From: Ptychodera flava
Taxonomy: Eukaryota; Hemichordata; Enteropneusta; Ptychoderidae
DNA length: 64,000 bases
Assembly: GCF_041260155.1 (NCBI RefSeq)
Contig: NW_027248374.1
Location: 620,001 to 684,000 of the forward strand
Direction: 5' to 3'
Positions 12,477 to 22,199 of this stretch are shown here, in pieces. The translations under genes and the position numbers were made by a program. Each line of letters opens with the position of its first letter. Position 1 is the stretch's first letter. The notes under the pieces are model-generated. The model was not told the DNA's origin. It did not search any database and saw only the letters and a list, made by a program, of their open reading frames with translations.

Positions 12477-13350
12477 ATGCCACGAATGCGAAAGAACTGT
12501 CCTTACCCTGGTTGTCATGCAAAACATCTCGTAAGACTGGCAAATCATCTCACACAAGTGCATAATATTGAAGATAAAGTTGAAAGACACAGATTTTTAA
12601 AACTGGCCAGACAATCTGACACTCATCAACTGATGTGCCAGTTGATACGAATTGTTCGTCTACTGTCTGAACAACATCAATCAAGTCAATCATGGATGCA
12701 AGACTACAACATCCGTTCACTGCTCTCATATGTGGACCCACACAATCTGGCAAAACCGAATTTGTCAAACGATTGCTGAAGGAACGGGAAACTATGATTT
12801 TTCCATCTCCCGAGCGTATTGTCTGGTGCTATGGAGAATACCAACCTGCCTATACGGAACTGGCTGCCCTTATCCCTGGCATTCATTTTGTTGAAGGCAT
12901 TCCTGAAGAGTTGGACAGTACGTTTTCCCCTCACCAATCCAACTTATTGATTATTGATGATCTGATGTCAGAAACTGGAAATGACAAGAGAATTACCAAT
13001 CTGTTCACCAAAGGTTCTCATCATCGTAATCTCTCTGTCATGCTTATCTTACAAAATCTGTTTCATCAAGGCAGAGAGACTCGAACCATGAGTCTGAATT
13101 CACATTATCTGGTCTTGTTTAAAAATCAAGAGACGGATCACAGATCACTCACTTAGCCAAACAGATGTACCCAGGACACACCCGTTTCATCCAAGAAGCT
13201 TTCACCGATGCCTCCCGTGAACCCTATGGTTATCTCCTCATTGACCTGAAACCCAACACACCGGAAGTCCTTCGCCTGCGCACGAACATCTTTCCGGGAG
13301 AGACTGCCTTTGTGTACGTCAGGAAACATAAAATAGACATGATGAGATGA
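12477..13350 (+). pseudogene. Polinton zinc-finger and packaging ATPase region
   Basis: The first third encodes a C2H2-type finger (CPYPGC followed by NHLTQVH) and a basic helix. The rest is the FtsK/HerA-type ATPase that packages DNA into Polinton capsids. Walker A is GPTQSGKT near 12730, Walker B is LLIIDDLM near 12945, and an ILQNLFHQ sensor-like stretch follows near 13050. A C-terminal part with FIQEAFTDAS and FVYVRKH (13185-13330) fits the end of the family. It sits between polB and the capsid block as in other Polintons. The finger may belong to the same gene or to a small upstream one. The region is broken. Confidence 0.88.
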
Positions 13351-13351
13351 A

Positions 13352-13705
13352 ATGCCATCATTTCATCATGTCTCAGCGAATGAGAAAACATGCTCATTTT
13401 CTCTCTGTGTTAGCCAATCCAAATCAACGGGCAATCCAAAGCAACAGAGGGGGATCATCGAGGGAGCCAGTAACGATTTAATCCATTGCCTCTGTGAATG
13501 TTGCCTGAACATTCTTCGGGGGAGTGTTCCACTGTCATCTGCTCAAAAGAAGAAATTGAGCAAATACAAACATCATCTTCGCACACTGTCAAATAAAAAG
13601 GTTTCTACATCAAAGAAGAAGAAGATACTTGTGCAAAAGGGTGGATTTCTCTCAGCCGTCCTGGGGCCTGTGCTGTCTGTGTTGGGAAGTCTCCTCTTTA
13701 AGTGA
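13352..13705 (+). CDS. Polinton small basic protein with hydrophobic tail
   Basis: About 90-117 residues. The middle has CLCECCLNILRG, then a strongly basic segment rich in Lys (SAQKKKLSKYKHHLR, KVSTSKKKK), then a Gly/Leu/Val hydrophobic tail (GGFLSAVLGPVLSVLGS). Polintons commonly carry such a protein between the ATPase and capsid genes. The shape recalls adenovirus core or membrane-active peptides, but that is inference. The N-terminal limit is uncertain. Confidence 0.6.
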   Translation: MPSFHHVSANEKTCSFSLCVSQSKSTGNPKQQRGIIEGASNDLIHCLCECCLNILRGSVPLSSAQKKKLSKYKHHLRTLSNKKVSTSKKKKILVQKGGFLSAVLGPVLSVLGSLLFK

Positions 13706-13714
13706 ATTGTCACC

Positions 13715-14545
13715 ATGCCCATGGAACATGCCAAGAAGATGGCACTTGTGCCACAGGAATTACTAGATACCATACAACTACAGCAGAATCAAACAACAAA
13801 CCCTGTGACGAAGATGCTGTCCTCTCTGGATAGGGAGATGCAACAAATCTTGGAAAGAACAGACATCATCGATGATGAAAAGGCAAAACTGTACCAACAG
13901 ACTCTTCAGCAGTACCGGGCTTACATTGATAAAAGGAAGGACCTGTTAAAATCAGCATCCTCCCCTCTGAAACTTCAACAGGTACCACTACCGCTGTGTC
14001 GTCTTCAGGGTCTCCCTTAGATAAGAACACAGAAGAGGAAGGCATAGACAAGCCAAAGCCCTCGGATAGTGTGGAGCAAGATGTGATGGAAAGTGTGCCA
14101 AAATCCCTCCGACGAAAAGCACACTTGCTCCTTCAGAAAGTGAGACAGCATGATTCCGTGGATTGGAATGAGAAAGGGGAATTAACGTATGATGGTAATC
14201 CCTTACCTGGAACTCATATGGTAGACCTCATCAACGACACTTTACGTCGGAGGAAAACATTCACTCCTAGAGGGTGGCAACAATTTGCCCGAGTGCTGTC
14301 TGACATGAATGTACCACAAGATCTGATTGGCAACAAGGAAAGATGGAACTGATTCAGTCTCAGCGAAAATCAAAAGGATTGTTTCAGCCAAGAGGTGATG
14401 ATGAAGAAGGTGATCATGGACTGTTTGCTGGACAATCATCCGCTAAAAAGAAAAAGATAAGGAGGGAGATACGTCCTGTCACTTCAACCGCTGCAAGACC
14501 ACGACATCGATCATCCATGACAGGGAATTGGCTCAACTTTTAAAA
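13715..14545 (+). pseudogene. Polinton conserved protein of unknown role
   Basis: The region begins with a likely start near 13715, followed by a coiled-coil-like helix (SSLDREMQQILERTD and QQTLQQYRAYID). It continues with a helical part holding VPKSLRRKAHLLLQKV and RKTFTPRGWQQFARVL. This layout, helix then a segment ending in a Trp-containing 'GW' motif, is common to a Polinton-specific protein that lies just before the integrase. I cannot assign an activity. The region is broken. Confidence 0.55.
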
Positions 14546-14562
14546 CATCACTCTACAATTCG

Positions 14563-15777
14563 ATGATAGTCATTCCAAAGGAGACATTTGTCATGGAGTG
14601 TTGTCCACCTTCTCTATCCCTTGGCGATGTCCTCAAACGGGTGAGGTGCCTCTGTGCTTGCTGTTCTGGATCTATAGTCATCAAACATGAAACCTGTGAC
14701 CAAATTGATGGACTTGGATCAGCACCTCAGCCAGGTGTATTACGATCCAAGTCATTCTCGGCATTTGGAGGAATCGATGCTGTTTACCTTGCTGCAAAAG
14801 AGAAAGTAATAAAAGTCACCCGCCAGAAAGTGAGAGAATGGATGCAACATCAGGACACTTACACATTACACAAACCAGTGAGGTGGAAGTTTCCAAGGGC
14901 TAGAGTAATTGTCGGTGGAATGGATCAACAGTGGCAAGCTGATCTTGCTGATGTCAGTTCACTAGCAAAATACAATTCAGGGTTCCGATACATCCTCACC
15001 TGCATTGACATTTTGTCCAAGTATGCCTGGGCCATTCCCTTGAAAGACAAACGAGGGGCCACTTTGGTGGCAGCGTTTGAACAGATTTTGAAGACTGGAC
15101 GAAAACCAGAAAAACTGCAAACGGATCAAGGCAAAGAATTCGTGAACCACCTATTTCAGAAATATCTGAAGAGTGAAGACATTCAATTTTTCACCACCGG
15201 AAATGAAACGAAAGCTTCTGTGGTTGAGCGTTTCAATCGTACGCTGAAAACTAAAATGTGGAAGTACTTTACCAGAAACAACACCCTAAGCTACCTATCG
15301 GTGCTTCCTCAGCTAATGCAATCTTACAACAACACTTGGCATCGCAGCATCAAGAGAAAACCAGCATCTGTCAACAAGACCAATGAAAACGAGGTGTTGG
15401 ATACTCTGTACAGTGACACTGAACAGACAAAGATGAAATTCAAATTCAGTGTGGGAGAACAAGTGAGAATCAGCAAAACTAAACGTATGTTCAAGAAAGG
15501 TTATCTGCCAAATTGGACAGAAGAAATCTTCACTGTGTCGAGAAGGATCTCCAGTCGACCACCTCTTTACAAGCTGAAAGATTTTGATGAGGAGGAATTA
15601 GAAGGTACTTTCTATGAACAAGAACTACAAAAAGTTGTCAAGAAAGAGGACGATGTCTTCAGAGTGGAAAAAATACTCGAAACAAGAAAGAGAAAGGGCA
15701 AGACTGAATATCTGGTCAAGTGGTATGGTTGGCCATCCAAATTCAATAGTTGGGTCAGGGATCTGACAAAACTATAA
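14563..15777 (+). CDS. Polinton integrase (RVE) with chromodomain
   Basis: A retroviral-type integrase of about 400 residues that would insert the element. The N-terminal 100 residues include a small zinc-binding-like segment and VREWMQHQDTYTLHKPVR. The catalytic core runs from about residue 115 to 290: first Asp in QWQADLAD, second in LQTDQGKEF, Glu in SVVERFNRTLK. A C-terminal chromodomain follows (FRVEKILETR ... YLVKWYGWPSKFNSW), which in other elements reads histone marks and guides insertion. It looks whole over its core. It lies directly before the capsid genes, as is normal for the family. It is a fossil part. Confidence 0.92.
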   Translation: MIVIPKETFVMECCPPSLSLGDVLKRVRCLCACCSGSIVIKHETCDQIDGLGSAPQPGVLRSKSFSAFGGIDAVYLAAKEKVIKVTRQKVREWMQHQDTYTLHKPVRWKFPRARVIVGGMDQQWQADLADVSSLAKYNSGFRYILTCIDILSKYAWAIPLKDKRGATLVAAFEQILKTGRKPEKLQTDQGKEFVNHLFQKYLKSEDIQFFTTGNETKASVVERFNRTLKTKMWKYFTRNNTLSYLSVLPQLMQSYNNTWHRSIKRKPASVNKTNENEVLDTLYSDTEQTKMKFKFSVGEQVRISKTKRMFKKGYLPNWTEEIFTVSRRISSRPPLYKLKDFDEEELEGTFYEQELQKVVKKEDDVFRVEKILETRKRKGKTEYLVKWYGWPSKFNSWVRDLTKL

Positions 15778-15824
15778 GAGGGGTGACTCTGTCTGGACAG
15801 TCACAGTCTGACCCCACTTTCATC

Positions 15825-16560
15825 ATGGCTGAACATCCGTTTTTCATGACGCTACCGAGCAATGCATCCATGGATGTTTTCCCAGACAATGCAGTGACAG
15901 GCTACACTGTGAAATTACCCAAACACATTTCTCTGCGGGGCAACTGGGAAGTGGCCTTGATGGACATACACTACCCTTTCTCTTGGTACAATGTGGTCGA
16001 GGGCAGAAACTTATTGGCGTACGAAATTCAAGATCATAGAAAAACACTTGTCAAAATACCTGCAGGTTATTACGATGATTTTGGAAGTATACTGGCCACT
16101 CTGAGAGAGCAAGGTTTACCGGACAACGTCCAGCTGACTTTCGACCCGGTGTCAAGAAAAGTAACCGCTGATGTGAGTGACGGTACCAGCCTCTACTTCT
16201 ACCAGGTCTGGCTGAAATCATGGGATTTCATCCCAATACCATCTTGAGGCAGAAGAACAATGCACCTTTCATGTTCAGTCTTCGAAACCTCTCTTCTCTG
16301 TATGTGTATTGCGACCTAGTGGACGACCAGTTGGTGGGAGATACCTTTGCACCCCTGTTGAGAATAGAAAATGTGGAAGGGATCCATGGACAGATGATCA
16401 ACCGCACCTTCCACACGCCATACTTTCTTCCCCTGAGAAACCGTGAATTTGATACGGTAGAAGTCTACATAAGAGACGACATGGGTCAGAAAGTGCCATT
16501 TCAAGGTGGGAAAGTGATCGTGACACTAGCCTTCAGAAAACGACGCCCTACACTATTGTA
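15825..16560 (+). pseudogene. Polinton minor capsid (penton-like) gene
   Basis: The likely start is MAEHPFFMTLPSN. The pattern PDNAVTGYTVKLPKHISLRGNWEVALMDI and the C-terminal part with RNREFDTVEVYIRDD match the single jelly-roll minor capsid protein of Polintons, which would form the vertices of the particle. It follows the integrase and precedes the small glycine-rich and major capsid genes. The region is broken. Confidence 0.82.
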
Positions 16561-16569
16561 ACCTGAACC

Positions 16570-16985
16570 ATGCCGTATAGACGTAAAATCTATGAAAGCA
16601 ACCCGGCCACATACAAGAAGTTTTATTTGGATCAGGTGGGAAATGGAGCATCTTTCCAGGGGGCAGCCGTGCAGAGAGGATATGGCTTGGGCGGTATTTT
16701 GGGAGGCCTCTTCCGTGCAGCCACACCACTGCTCAAACAAGGTGCGAAGTCCTAGGGAGACAGATGCTGAAAACGGGACTGAACATTGCAGGTGATGCAC
16801 TCAGTGGACGTAACATCAACACTCGGCAAAACGACGGTTGGTGGAAGCCGGGAAACAGTTGATGACAGGCAGGGGTTCCAGATACTCAGTTCCCCAAGGC
16901 GGCGGTATAAACACTAAAGCTCCGAAACGAAGAGTCATTTCCTCGAAAGCCAAGCGAAAGAGAAGATCTCCTGACATTTTTGACT
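16570..16985 (+). pseudogene. Polinton small glycine-rich protein
   Basis: Starts MPYRRKIYESN. It contains GNGASFQGAAVQRGYGLGG and a hydrophobic LFRAATPLLKQGAK stretch, then a basic C-terminal part ending in a Lys/Arg-rich tail near 16970. Polintons often have a protein of this shape between the two capsid genes. It resembles membrane-active or core-associated minor virion proteins of adenovirus kin, which is inference. The region is broken. Confidence 0.6.
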
Positions 16986-16988
16986 AAC

Positions 16989-18317
16989 ATGGCATTTCTT
17001 CACGAACACTCCTGCGAGTGCACCAAGAGTGAACTTGACTTGTTCACAGTTCCTCCAACGCAGACCAGTGTGGAAGAGGGACAATGGAAGAAGTGCATCC
17101 CCTGACCCACATTGTGGAATCGGGACCCATCGAATTTGTGATTTCGGGTTCAGGGGAAGACTACATCGATCTGTCCTCAACACTCCTTCTGATCAAGGCC
17201 AAGATTACAAAAGTTGATGGTACTAACCTTGGTGCAGATGCAGCAGTGGGTCCCGTCAACTTGTGGCTCCATTCACTGTTCAGCCAGGTGGATGTACACC
17301 TCAATGGCAAAATGATATCCAACCCTTCCCCTACTTACCCCTACCGAGCCTTGTTGGAGACCTTGTTGAATTATGGTAAGGAGGCCAAAGACACCCATAT
17401 CGGTTCAGCCCTCTTCTTCAAGGACTATCACTTGAAAATGGATGAAGTGGACCCCACTAAAGAAGGTGGAGAAGTGAACAAGGACTGAAATCCGATATGC
17501 CTTCACGTCTGGCAGTCAAGTTGTTGATATGGTAGGACCCATCCATTCGGATCTCTTCTTTCAGCCCAAGTACCTAATGAATGGTGTCGAATTACGTCTC
17601 AAACTCAATAGAAGCAAGAATGCCTTCTCCCTTGTGAGCTCTGCAGAAAATCCAGGCTTCAAAGCTGTAGTCACCGAAGCCACACTTCTGATCAGGAAAA
17701 TAAAACTCAGTCCATCGGTACAGCTGGGCCATGCAGAAGCTTTAAAGCAGGGACCGTCCAAGTATCCCATACATCGTTGTGTGATGAAGGTTCTGTCTAT
17801 TCCTGGAGGCACCATGTCCTTCAACAAAGACCACATCTTTCTGGGACAGCTACCTAAACGTGTGGTCTTGGGTCTGGTGGACAACGATGCCTTCAACGGT
17901 TCATACAAGAAGAATCCTTTCAACTTCAAACATTACGACATGACGTCGCTGGTCCTTAATGTCAGTGGAAAGCAAGTTCCGAGCAAACCCCTGAAACTGG
18001 ACTTCACCAAAGCAGGTGGTCAATCATTCATCATGGCCTACTATTCCCTGTTTACCGGGACGAATAAAATAGGCAGGGATGAAGGAATCAACATCAATCG
18101 CTATGAATACGACAATGGATACACACTGTTTGCATTTGATCTCACACCGGACTTGTCTGCCGACGGAGGACATTTGAACCTGGTCAAAGAAGGCAACCTG
18201 GGCATCGAACTGCAGTTCAGACAAGCCCTGCCAAATACTGTGAATTTACTCGTGTATGGCGAACTGGATAACATCATTGAAATCGACAGAGACCGCAACA
18301 TCCTCTTTGATTACTGA
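16989..18317 (+). pseudogene. Polinton major capsid protein gene
   Basis: The start MAFLHEHSCEC follows a short gap. Recognisable stretches are SGPIEFVISGSGEDYIDLSS, NLWLHSLFSQVDVHLNG, TYPYRALLETLLNYG, PIHSDLFFQPKYLMNGVEL, and near the end FDLTPDLSADGGHLNLV and LVYGELDNIIEIDRDR. These are the signature blocks of the double jelly-roll major capsid protein of Polintons and related viruses. It is followed closely by the protease. The region is broken. Confidence 0.9.
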
Positions 18318-18343
18318 AGTTGATTCATCGACTCCAGTGAAAG

Positions 18344-18843
18344 ATGGACACGTTAAAGTTGAAAGAGATCTTGAGTACAGATCGATACACTGCATCATCT
18401 TTTGCCGGGGTGAAACCATCAGACCGACTGCCTAAGACCAGACTAAAGTCCTATCCTGCTGCCTTTGTGGCCAATGTGGACCCAAGTACCCAACCAGGGA
18501 AACACTGGGTGGCTACTTTGCCGATAGCAACCATGGTGAATATTTCGATTCGTACGGACGTCCACCCAACAGGACACCTTTCAAGGCATTCCTCAACAGG
18601 AACTCCCTCGACTGGATCTATAACAGACAAAGGCTCCAGGGACCTCTTTCTTCAGTGTGTGGACAATACGTCCTTTACTATCTGCTACATCGTTGCCGGG
18701 GATGGTCCATGTCGAACATTGTGAAGCAGTTTACTGAGGACTTGACTTTTAATGACTTTCTCGTGAATGATTTCATTGAAAAATTGACTGGTGTTGATTT
18801 TGACATTTATGATGTTAACTTTTTACAGACTCGTTTGACTTAG
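18344..18843 (+). pseudogene. Polinton cysteine protease (adenain/Ulp1 type)
   Basis: The segment encodes KEILSTDRYTASSFAGVKPSDRLP at the start, and the N-terminal pattern PAAFVANVDPSTQPGKHWVA with the catalytic-type His-Trp. A later part carries LQGPLSSVCGQYVLYYLLHRCRG with the Cys block typical of the family. This is the maturation protease that would trim Polinton virion proteins. It lies directly after the major capsid gene. The region is broken. Confidence 0.87.
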
Positions 18844-19240
18844 AAGTCATATTCATTACATTGTTACTAGTTCTTGTGTTGGCTTTCCTGTTGGTGTTCA
18901 ATAAATTTTCAAACTTGTTCAATTGAAAATACCAAGCATCTGCGTCTGATTTTTTTTCTCAGAGATGAGGGGCCATAAAGGGGGGAAGGGGGGAGGGGGG
19001 GGGCAATTAAACATACTCATTCATCAAAACAATCATACAAAGAGTATAGACAGACAAGTTATAGATTTTCATTTTAACAATAACAGTAAATTTTATTTCT
19101 CAAAGTTAACAAAATTTAACAAGGCCAAAAAACATGAAACACAACACCTTTTTTTTATTGCAAGTGTCTCTCAGTGTCCTAGGCAAACTTGAAATGTCCG
19201 AAAAAAAAAATCATTTAGAACGTGAAGGAAATCGAAGAGA
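18844..19240. other. Polinton spacer between convergent gene blocks
   Basis: Non-coding and AT-rich, with a G run at 18980-19005. An AATAAA signal at about 18899 suits the end of the plus-strand genes. The minus-strand genes converge from the right. Confidence 0.5.
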
Positions 19241-19767
19241 TTAATTGCTTGCAGAACCAAATTTTGAACAAACTGCGGTAATCATGTCATTGCATAAAAC
19301 CATTCCGTAAACAGACAGACTGTCCGATAAAGCTTGATAACATCCTTCAGGGTCTTCACTCCAGCGATAGTACAGTAACTCCAAGAGATCATCAAGATCA
19401 AGTAATCCGAGTGGAACATTATGATCCAGGGTGATGTAACACAGTTCAGCCATGGCGAGAACAGACTTCTGCACAGCCAACATGTTGACTCGTTTGGCAG
19501 CATCAGTAAAGTATTTGATGATCGCTTCCCGTTGACCTGCAGGGGCATTGCCATAGTACAGGCACTCATGGTCTCTCTGAGATGGGTAATCTTCCTTGCA
19601 TCCCTCACAGTTTTGATTGATGATGGCATTGACTTCGTCCAGAATGAGCTTGGCGTAGACATATTTGGCCACTCTCCTTGCCACTTGCCTGTCCAAGTCA
19701 TTTGGCATATCGCTGAAGGAAGGCTCTGAAAAAAGGACGAAAGACGGGTCTGTGAGTTCCAAGTCAA
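19241..19767 (-). CDS. Polinton conserved protein, minus strand
   Basis: About 170 residues. It is mostly helical, with ARRVAKYVYAKLILDEVNAII, then CEGCKEDYPSQRDHECLYYG, a Cys/His cluster of the kind seen in a Polinton-wide protein of unknown role, then LLDLDDLLELLYYRW. It is encoded against the main gene block, at the right end of the element, beside the WW/PC4-like gene and possibly expressed with it. I cannot assign a reaction. It is a fossil part. Confidence 0.6.
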
Positions 19768-19839
19768 TTGCTTGTCAGTGTCTTAGCAGCATCATCAATA
19801 CTCTGCTGATACATTTCAGCCGATTCCACTGATCCAAAT

Positions 19840-20289
19840 TCAATTGATTCCCTTCTTTGTTGGTATCAGTTCTCCAGTGTCGGGTTTCTTGAAGAATTCA
19901 CGTATTCCAACGTACACATTTCCCTTGTACATCTGCACACTCACAATCCGAGCTGACGTCTCTGTGTCACGCAGAAGAAATCTGAATTGTCTCTCACCTG
20001 CATGACTAGTTGCGCCAGGCTTGGAAGGTTGAGGGACCAAAGCAGCAACTGATGACTGACTGGACTGAGTCTGATCAGGCATGGGCACTTCCTGAGTAGG
20101 CTCTGGCAAGTCGGGGCTCTTCCTTCCAGGAACATCAGCAAACCTCTCATCTTGGTCAGAGAGGGTTGGCATTGTCCAGACGCTGGTGTTGGTCTTTACA
20201 TTAAAGTAATACGGACGTTCAGCCTTCACTGAATAACACTTGCGCCATCCCTCTTCCAGTAGTCTTGGTGATAGTATAGGAGTAGCCAT
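19840..20289 (-). CDS. Polinton WW-domain plus PC4-like protein, minus strand
   Basis: About 149 residues. Residues 9-43 read as a WW domain: EEGWRKCYSV, then RPYYFNVKTNTSVWTMP, with the two spaced Trp residues, the YYFN strand and the terminal Pro. A Pro/Ser/Gln-rich linker follows (about 45-95). Residues about 98-148 (RQFRFLLRDTETSARIV, VYVGIREFFKKPDTGELIPTKKG) match the beta-ridge of PC4/p15-type single-strand DNA-binding coactivators. WW domains bind Pro-rich or phospho-Ser/Pro tails such as the RNA polymerase II CTD. The pairing suggests a transcription or DNA-binding regulator of the element. That role is inference. A TATA box lies about 80 bp upstream. It is a fossil part. Confidence 0.7.
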   Translation of the reverse strand: MATPILSPRLLEEGWRKCYSVKAERPYYFNVKTNTSVWTMPTLSDQDERFADVPGRKSPDLPEPTQEVPMPDQTQSSQSSVAALVPQPSKPGATSHAGERQFRFLLRDTETSARIVSVQMYKGNVYVGIREFFKKPDTGELIPTKKGIN

Positions 20290-20366
20290 AGCTTGAATAG
20301 TTGAGTTGTTTTTGTTGTTTGGATGAATGCCTGAGCTGAATTGGCCCTCAGCTGGCCCTCTTGCTA

Positions 20367-20374
20367 CTTATATA
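20367..20374 (-). promoter_or_regulatory. TATA box of the minus-strand Polinton genes
   Basis: TATATAAG on the minus strand, about 80 bp before the WW/PC4-like start codon, in an otherwise non-coding 250-bp stretch before the right terminal repeat. Confidence 0.5.
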
Positions 20375-20552
20375 CTCTTGTTTTGCATATATTAACCAGT
20401 TAACCAATCAGAAAAGGGTATGGCCATCCCAATATCCTTTGCGGTATTTAAACTGACCAATGAGAGGGACTCGCTAATTTCATTTTACATACTAGGGGTC
20501 TTTTCTAAGGTCATGACCTCCATATAACTCCCCTAGAAGTATGACAGTTCTC

Positions 20553-20601
20553 AACTCTCGCGCAACACGAGAGGACACAAATCTCGCGAGATGTGTGGAC
20601 T
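20553..20601 (-). repeat. Polinton right terminal inverted repeat
   Basis: Inverted relative to the left end and closing in TGTGGACT. It contains the perfect 12-bp palindrome ATCTCGCGAGAT and a second hairpin, CTCTCG-CGAGAG. The outward sequence to about 20635 still resembles the inverse of 3100-3135 by eye, so the true repeat may be longer than the core. Confidence 0.8.
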
Positions 20602-20639
20602 ATACCACATCCATTACTACTGTTGTCATAACACTTCTG

Positions 20640-21389
20640 TCTACACATGCCATTGAATGGAGTTATGTACTCTGATACTTCACCCCTTCAGAGCGCAAAA
20701 GTAAAATTTGGGATTTACATATCAGATTTTCAGTCCAGAAATGCCTAGTTTGCAAGTGATTATGTAGTTACCCTACAGTGAACTCATTTTTGTTTCCGAA
20801 GATCAAGACATTAGGTGGGGGTTGGCTCAACTTCCTCCTACCAGAGCTGCTTCTTTTATAGGGACATGCGATTCTGGATTTATCAAGGTAAAAGTTGTCG
20901 GTCGCTGTACACTCTGATCAAGTACATACTGCATCTCCCAGTAGGGAATAGCAAACTGGGAAAAGGGGGAAAGAGCTGTTATTAAACCTACAACAGGCAC
21001 CCCGAGAAAGGATCCTATAAATGGCAGGTATAGGCAAGGATTTTTGGTATGTGCCTCCTGTCTAAAGGAACCACTACTGGGAAATGACACAACATATCAT
21101 GCATTTTACTAAAGCTTGTAATAATCTTCTGGAAGCTCGAGTCCGAGACATTTAATTTCTGGTAGAAATTTCGAAAATGTTGTGAACTTCTGTCAACATT
21201 CTTACTTTTCATTTCTACAATATATCCCCATATGCCAAATAATGCTTCAGACAAACCATTAAAACTCAGCAGTTTAAGATGTATTTTTGTCAGGTCTGAA
21301 ACGGCTGTGATAAGAAGTAAACCGTATGTTGTACATTATGCTGTTTGTTGTATGCGGTGTACCAGCATATGCAGATGATGTAGACAGTG
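20640..21389. other. No recognisable feature
   Basis: Right flank of the Polinton. Short weak frames on the minus strand show no family pattern. Confidence 0.45.
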
Positions 21390-21870
21390 GGAGTGAGTGT
21401 AAACAGAAATACAGTCAAATTTAAGCTACAGCTGCTTGCAAAACTTGGACAGCATCATTAAATCACACAACATATTGATCACCCAGCGCAATGAGTAAAA
21501 AACTCACTGATGCATGTAAAAAACCGCATCAAGACCAATTACCCAATCCAGGGAGCTTGCCAGTCTAAATCTATAATTTATAAAGGTACTGTTACAATCG
21601 ATGCCAATGAGGCGAAACATTACATTGGTTTAACTGAAAACAAATTTAGAACACAATATGCAAATCATGTCCAATCATTCCAAAGCAAGGCATAGCCAAC
21701 AGCACAGAATTATCAAAGTATGTCTGTCACTTGAAATCTTAGAACAAACCATTTAATATATCATGGTCAATCCTATCGAAAGCAAGTAGTTACTCAAATG
21801 CAGATAAGTCCAGCCTTTTAACAAGCGTTCCGAGTTGCTCTCCAAGTACCTAAAACAAATTTAAACTTAT
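21390..21870 (+). pseudogene. Penelope-like element, GIY-YIG endonuclease remnant
   Basis: The C-terminal part of a Penelope-like retroelement. At 21405-21475 the frames give NRNTVK then SYSCLQNLDSIIKSHN, a conserved segment before the endonuclease. Next come CQSKSIIYKGTVTID, KHYIGLTENKFRTQYANH (the GIY-YIG-type core, here YKG...YIG), and after a stop ELSKY-like YVCHLKS and KPFNISWSILSKASSYSNA. The copy is dead: there is a stop after NE near 21500, a one-base frame change near 21422, a stop after QSKA near 21693, and loss of the reverse transcriptase part. No intact ends are seen. Confidence 0.75.
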
Positions 21871-22042
21871 ATCAAATTTCAATCCAACCAATCACACCAA
21901 ATTGGTTTGACCCAACCTGATATTTATATGTAAGCACCTGAAGCAAATTCATACAATAAAATCTACCTATCTGACGATCGCGTGTATATATGCTTGGAAG
22001 TCGAGTTATAGGTACCGAAAATAATTGATGTGTGCTCATATT

Positions 22043-22170
<128 letters not shown>

Positions 22171-22199
22171 GTGAAATGTGTCATGTCATGTCATGTCAG

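Larger units (their letters stand above)
3136..20601 (+). mobile_element. Polinton (Maverick) element, fossil, broken
   Basis: A 17.5-kb element, the usual Polinton size. Its ends are inverted copies beginning AGTCCACACATCTCGC and closing with the complement, in the AG...CT form known for the family. Parts in order on the plus strand: an exon-like 5' region, a serine-rich acidic segment, polB, a zinc-finger and packaging ATPase region, a small basic protein, a conserved Polinton protein, chromodomain integrase, penton-like capsid, a small glycine-rich protein, major capsid and adenain-type protease. Two genes run on the minus strand at the right end. Most genes are broken, about ten breaks in all, while the protein patterns remain easy to read, so it looks fairly young. 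No clear 6-bp target duplication is visible. Confidence 0.92.
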
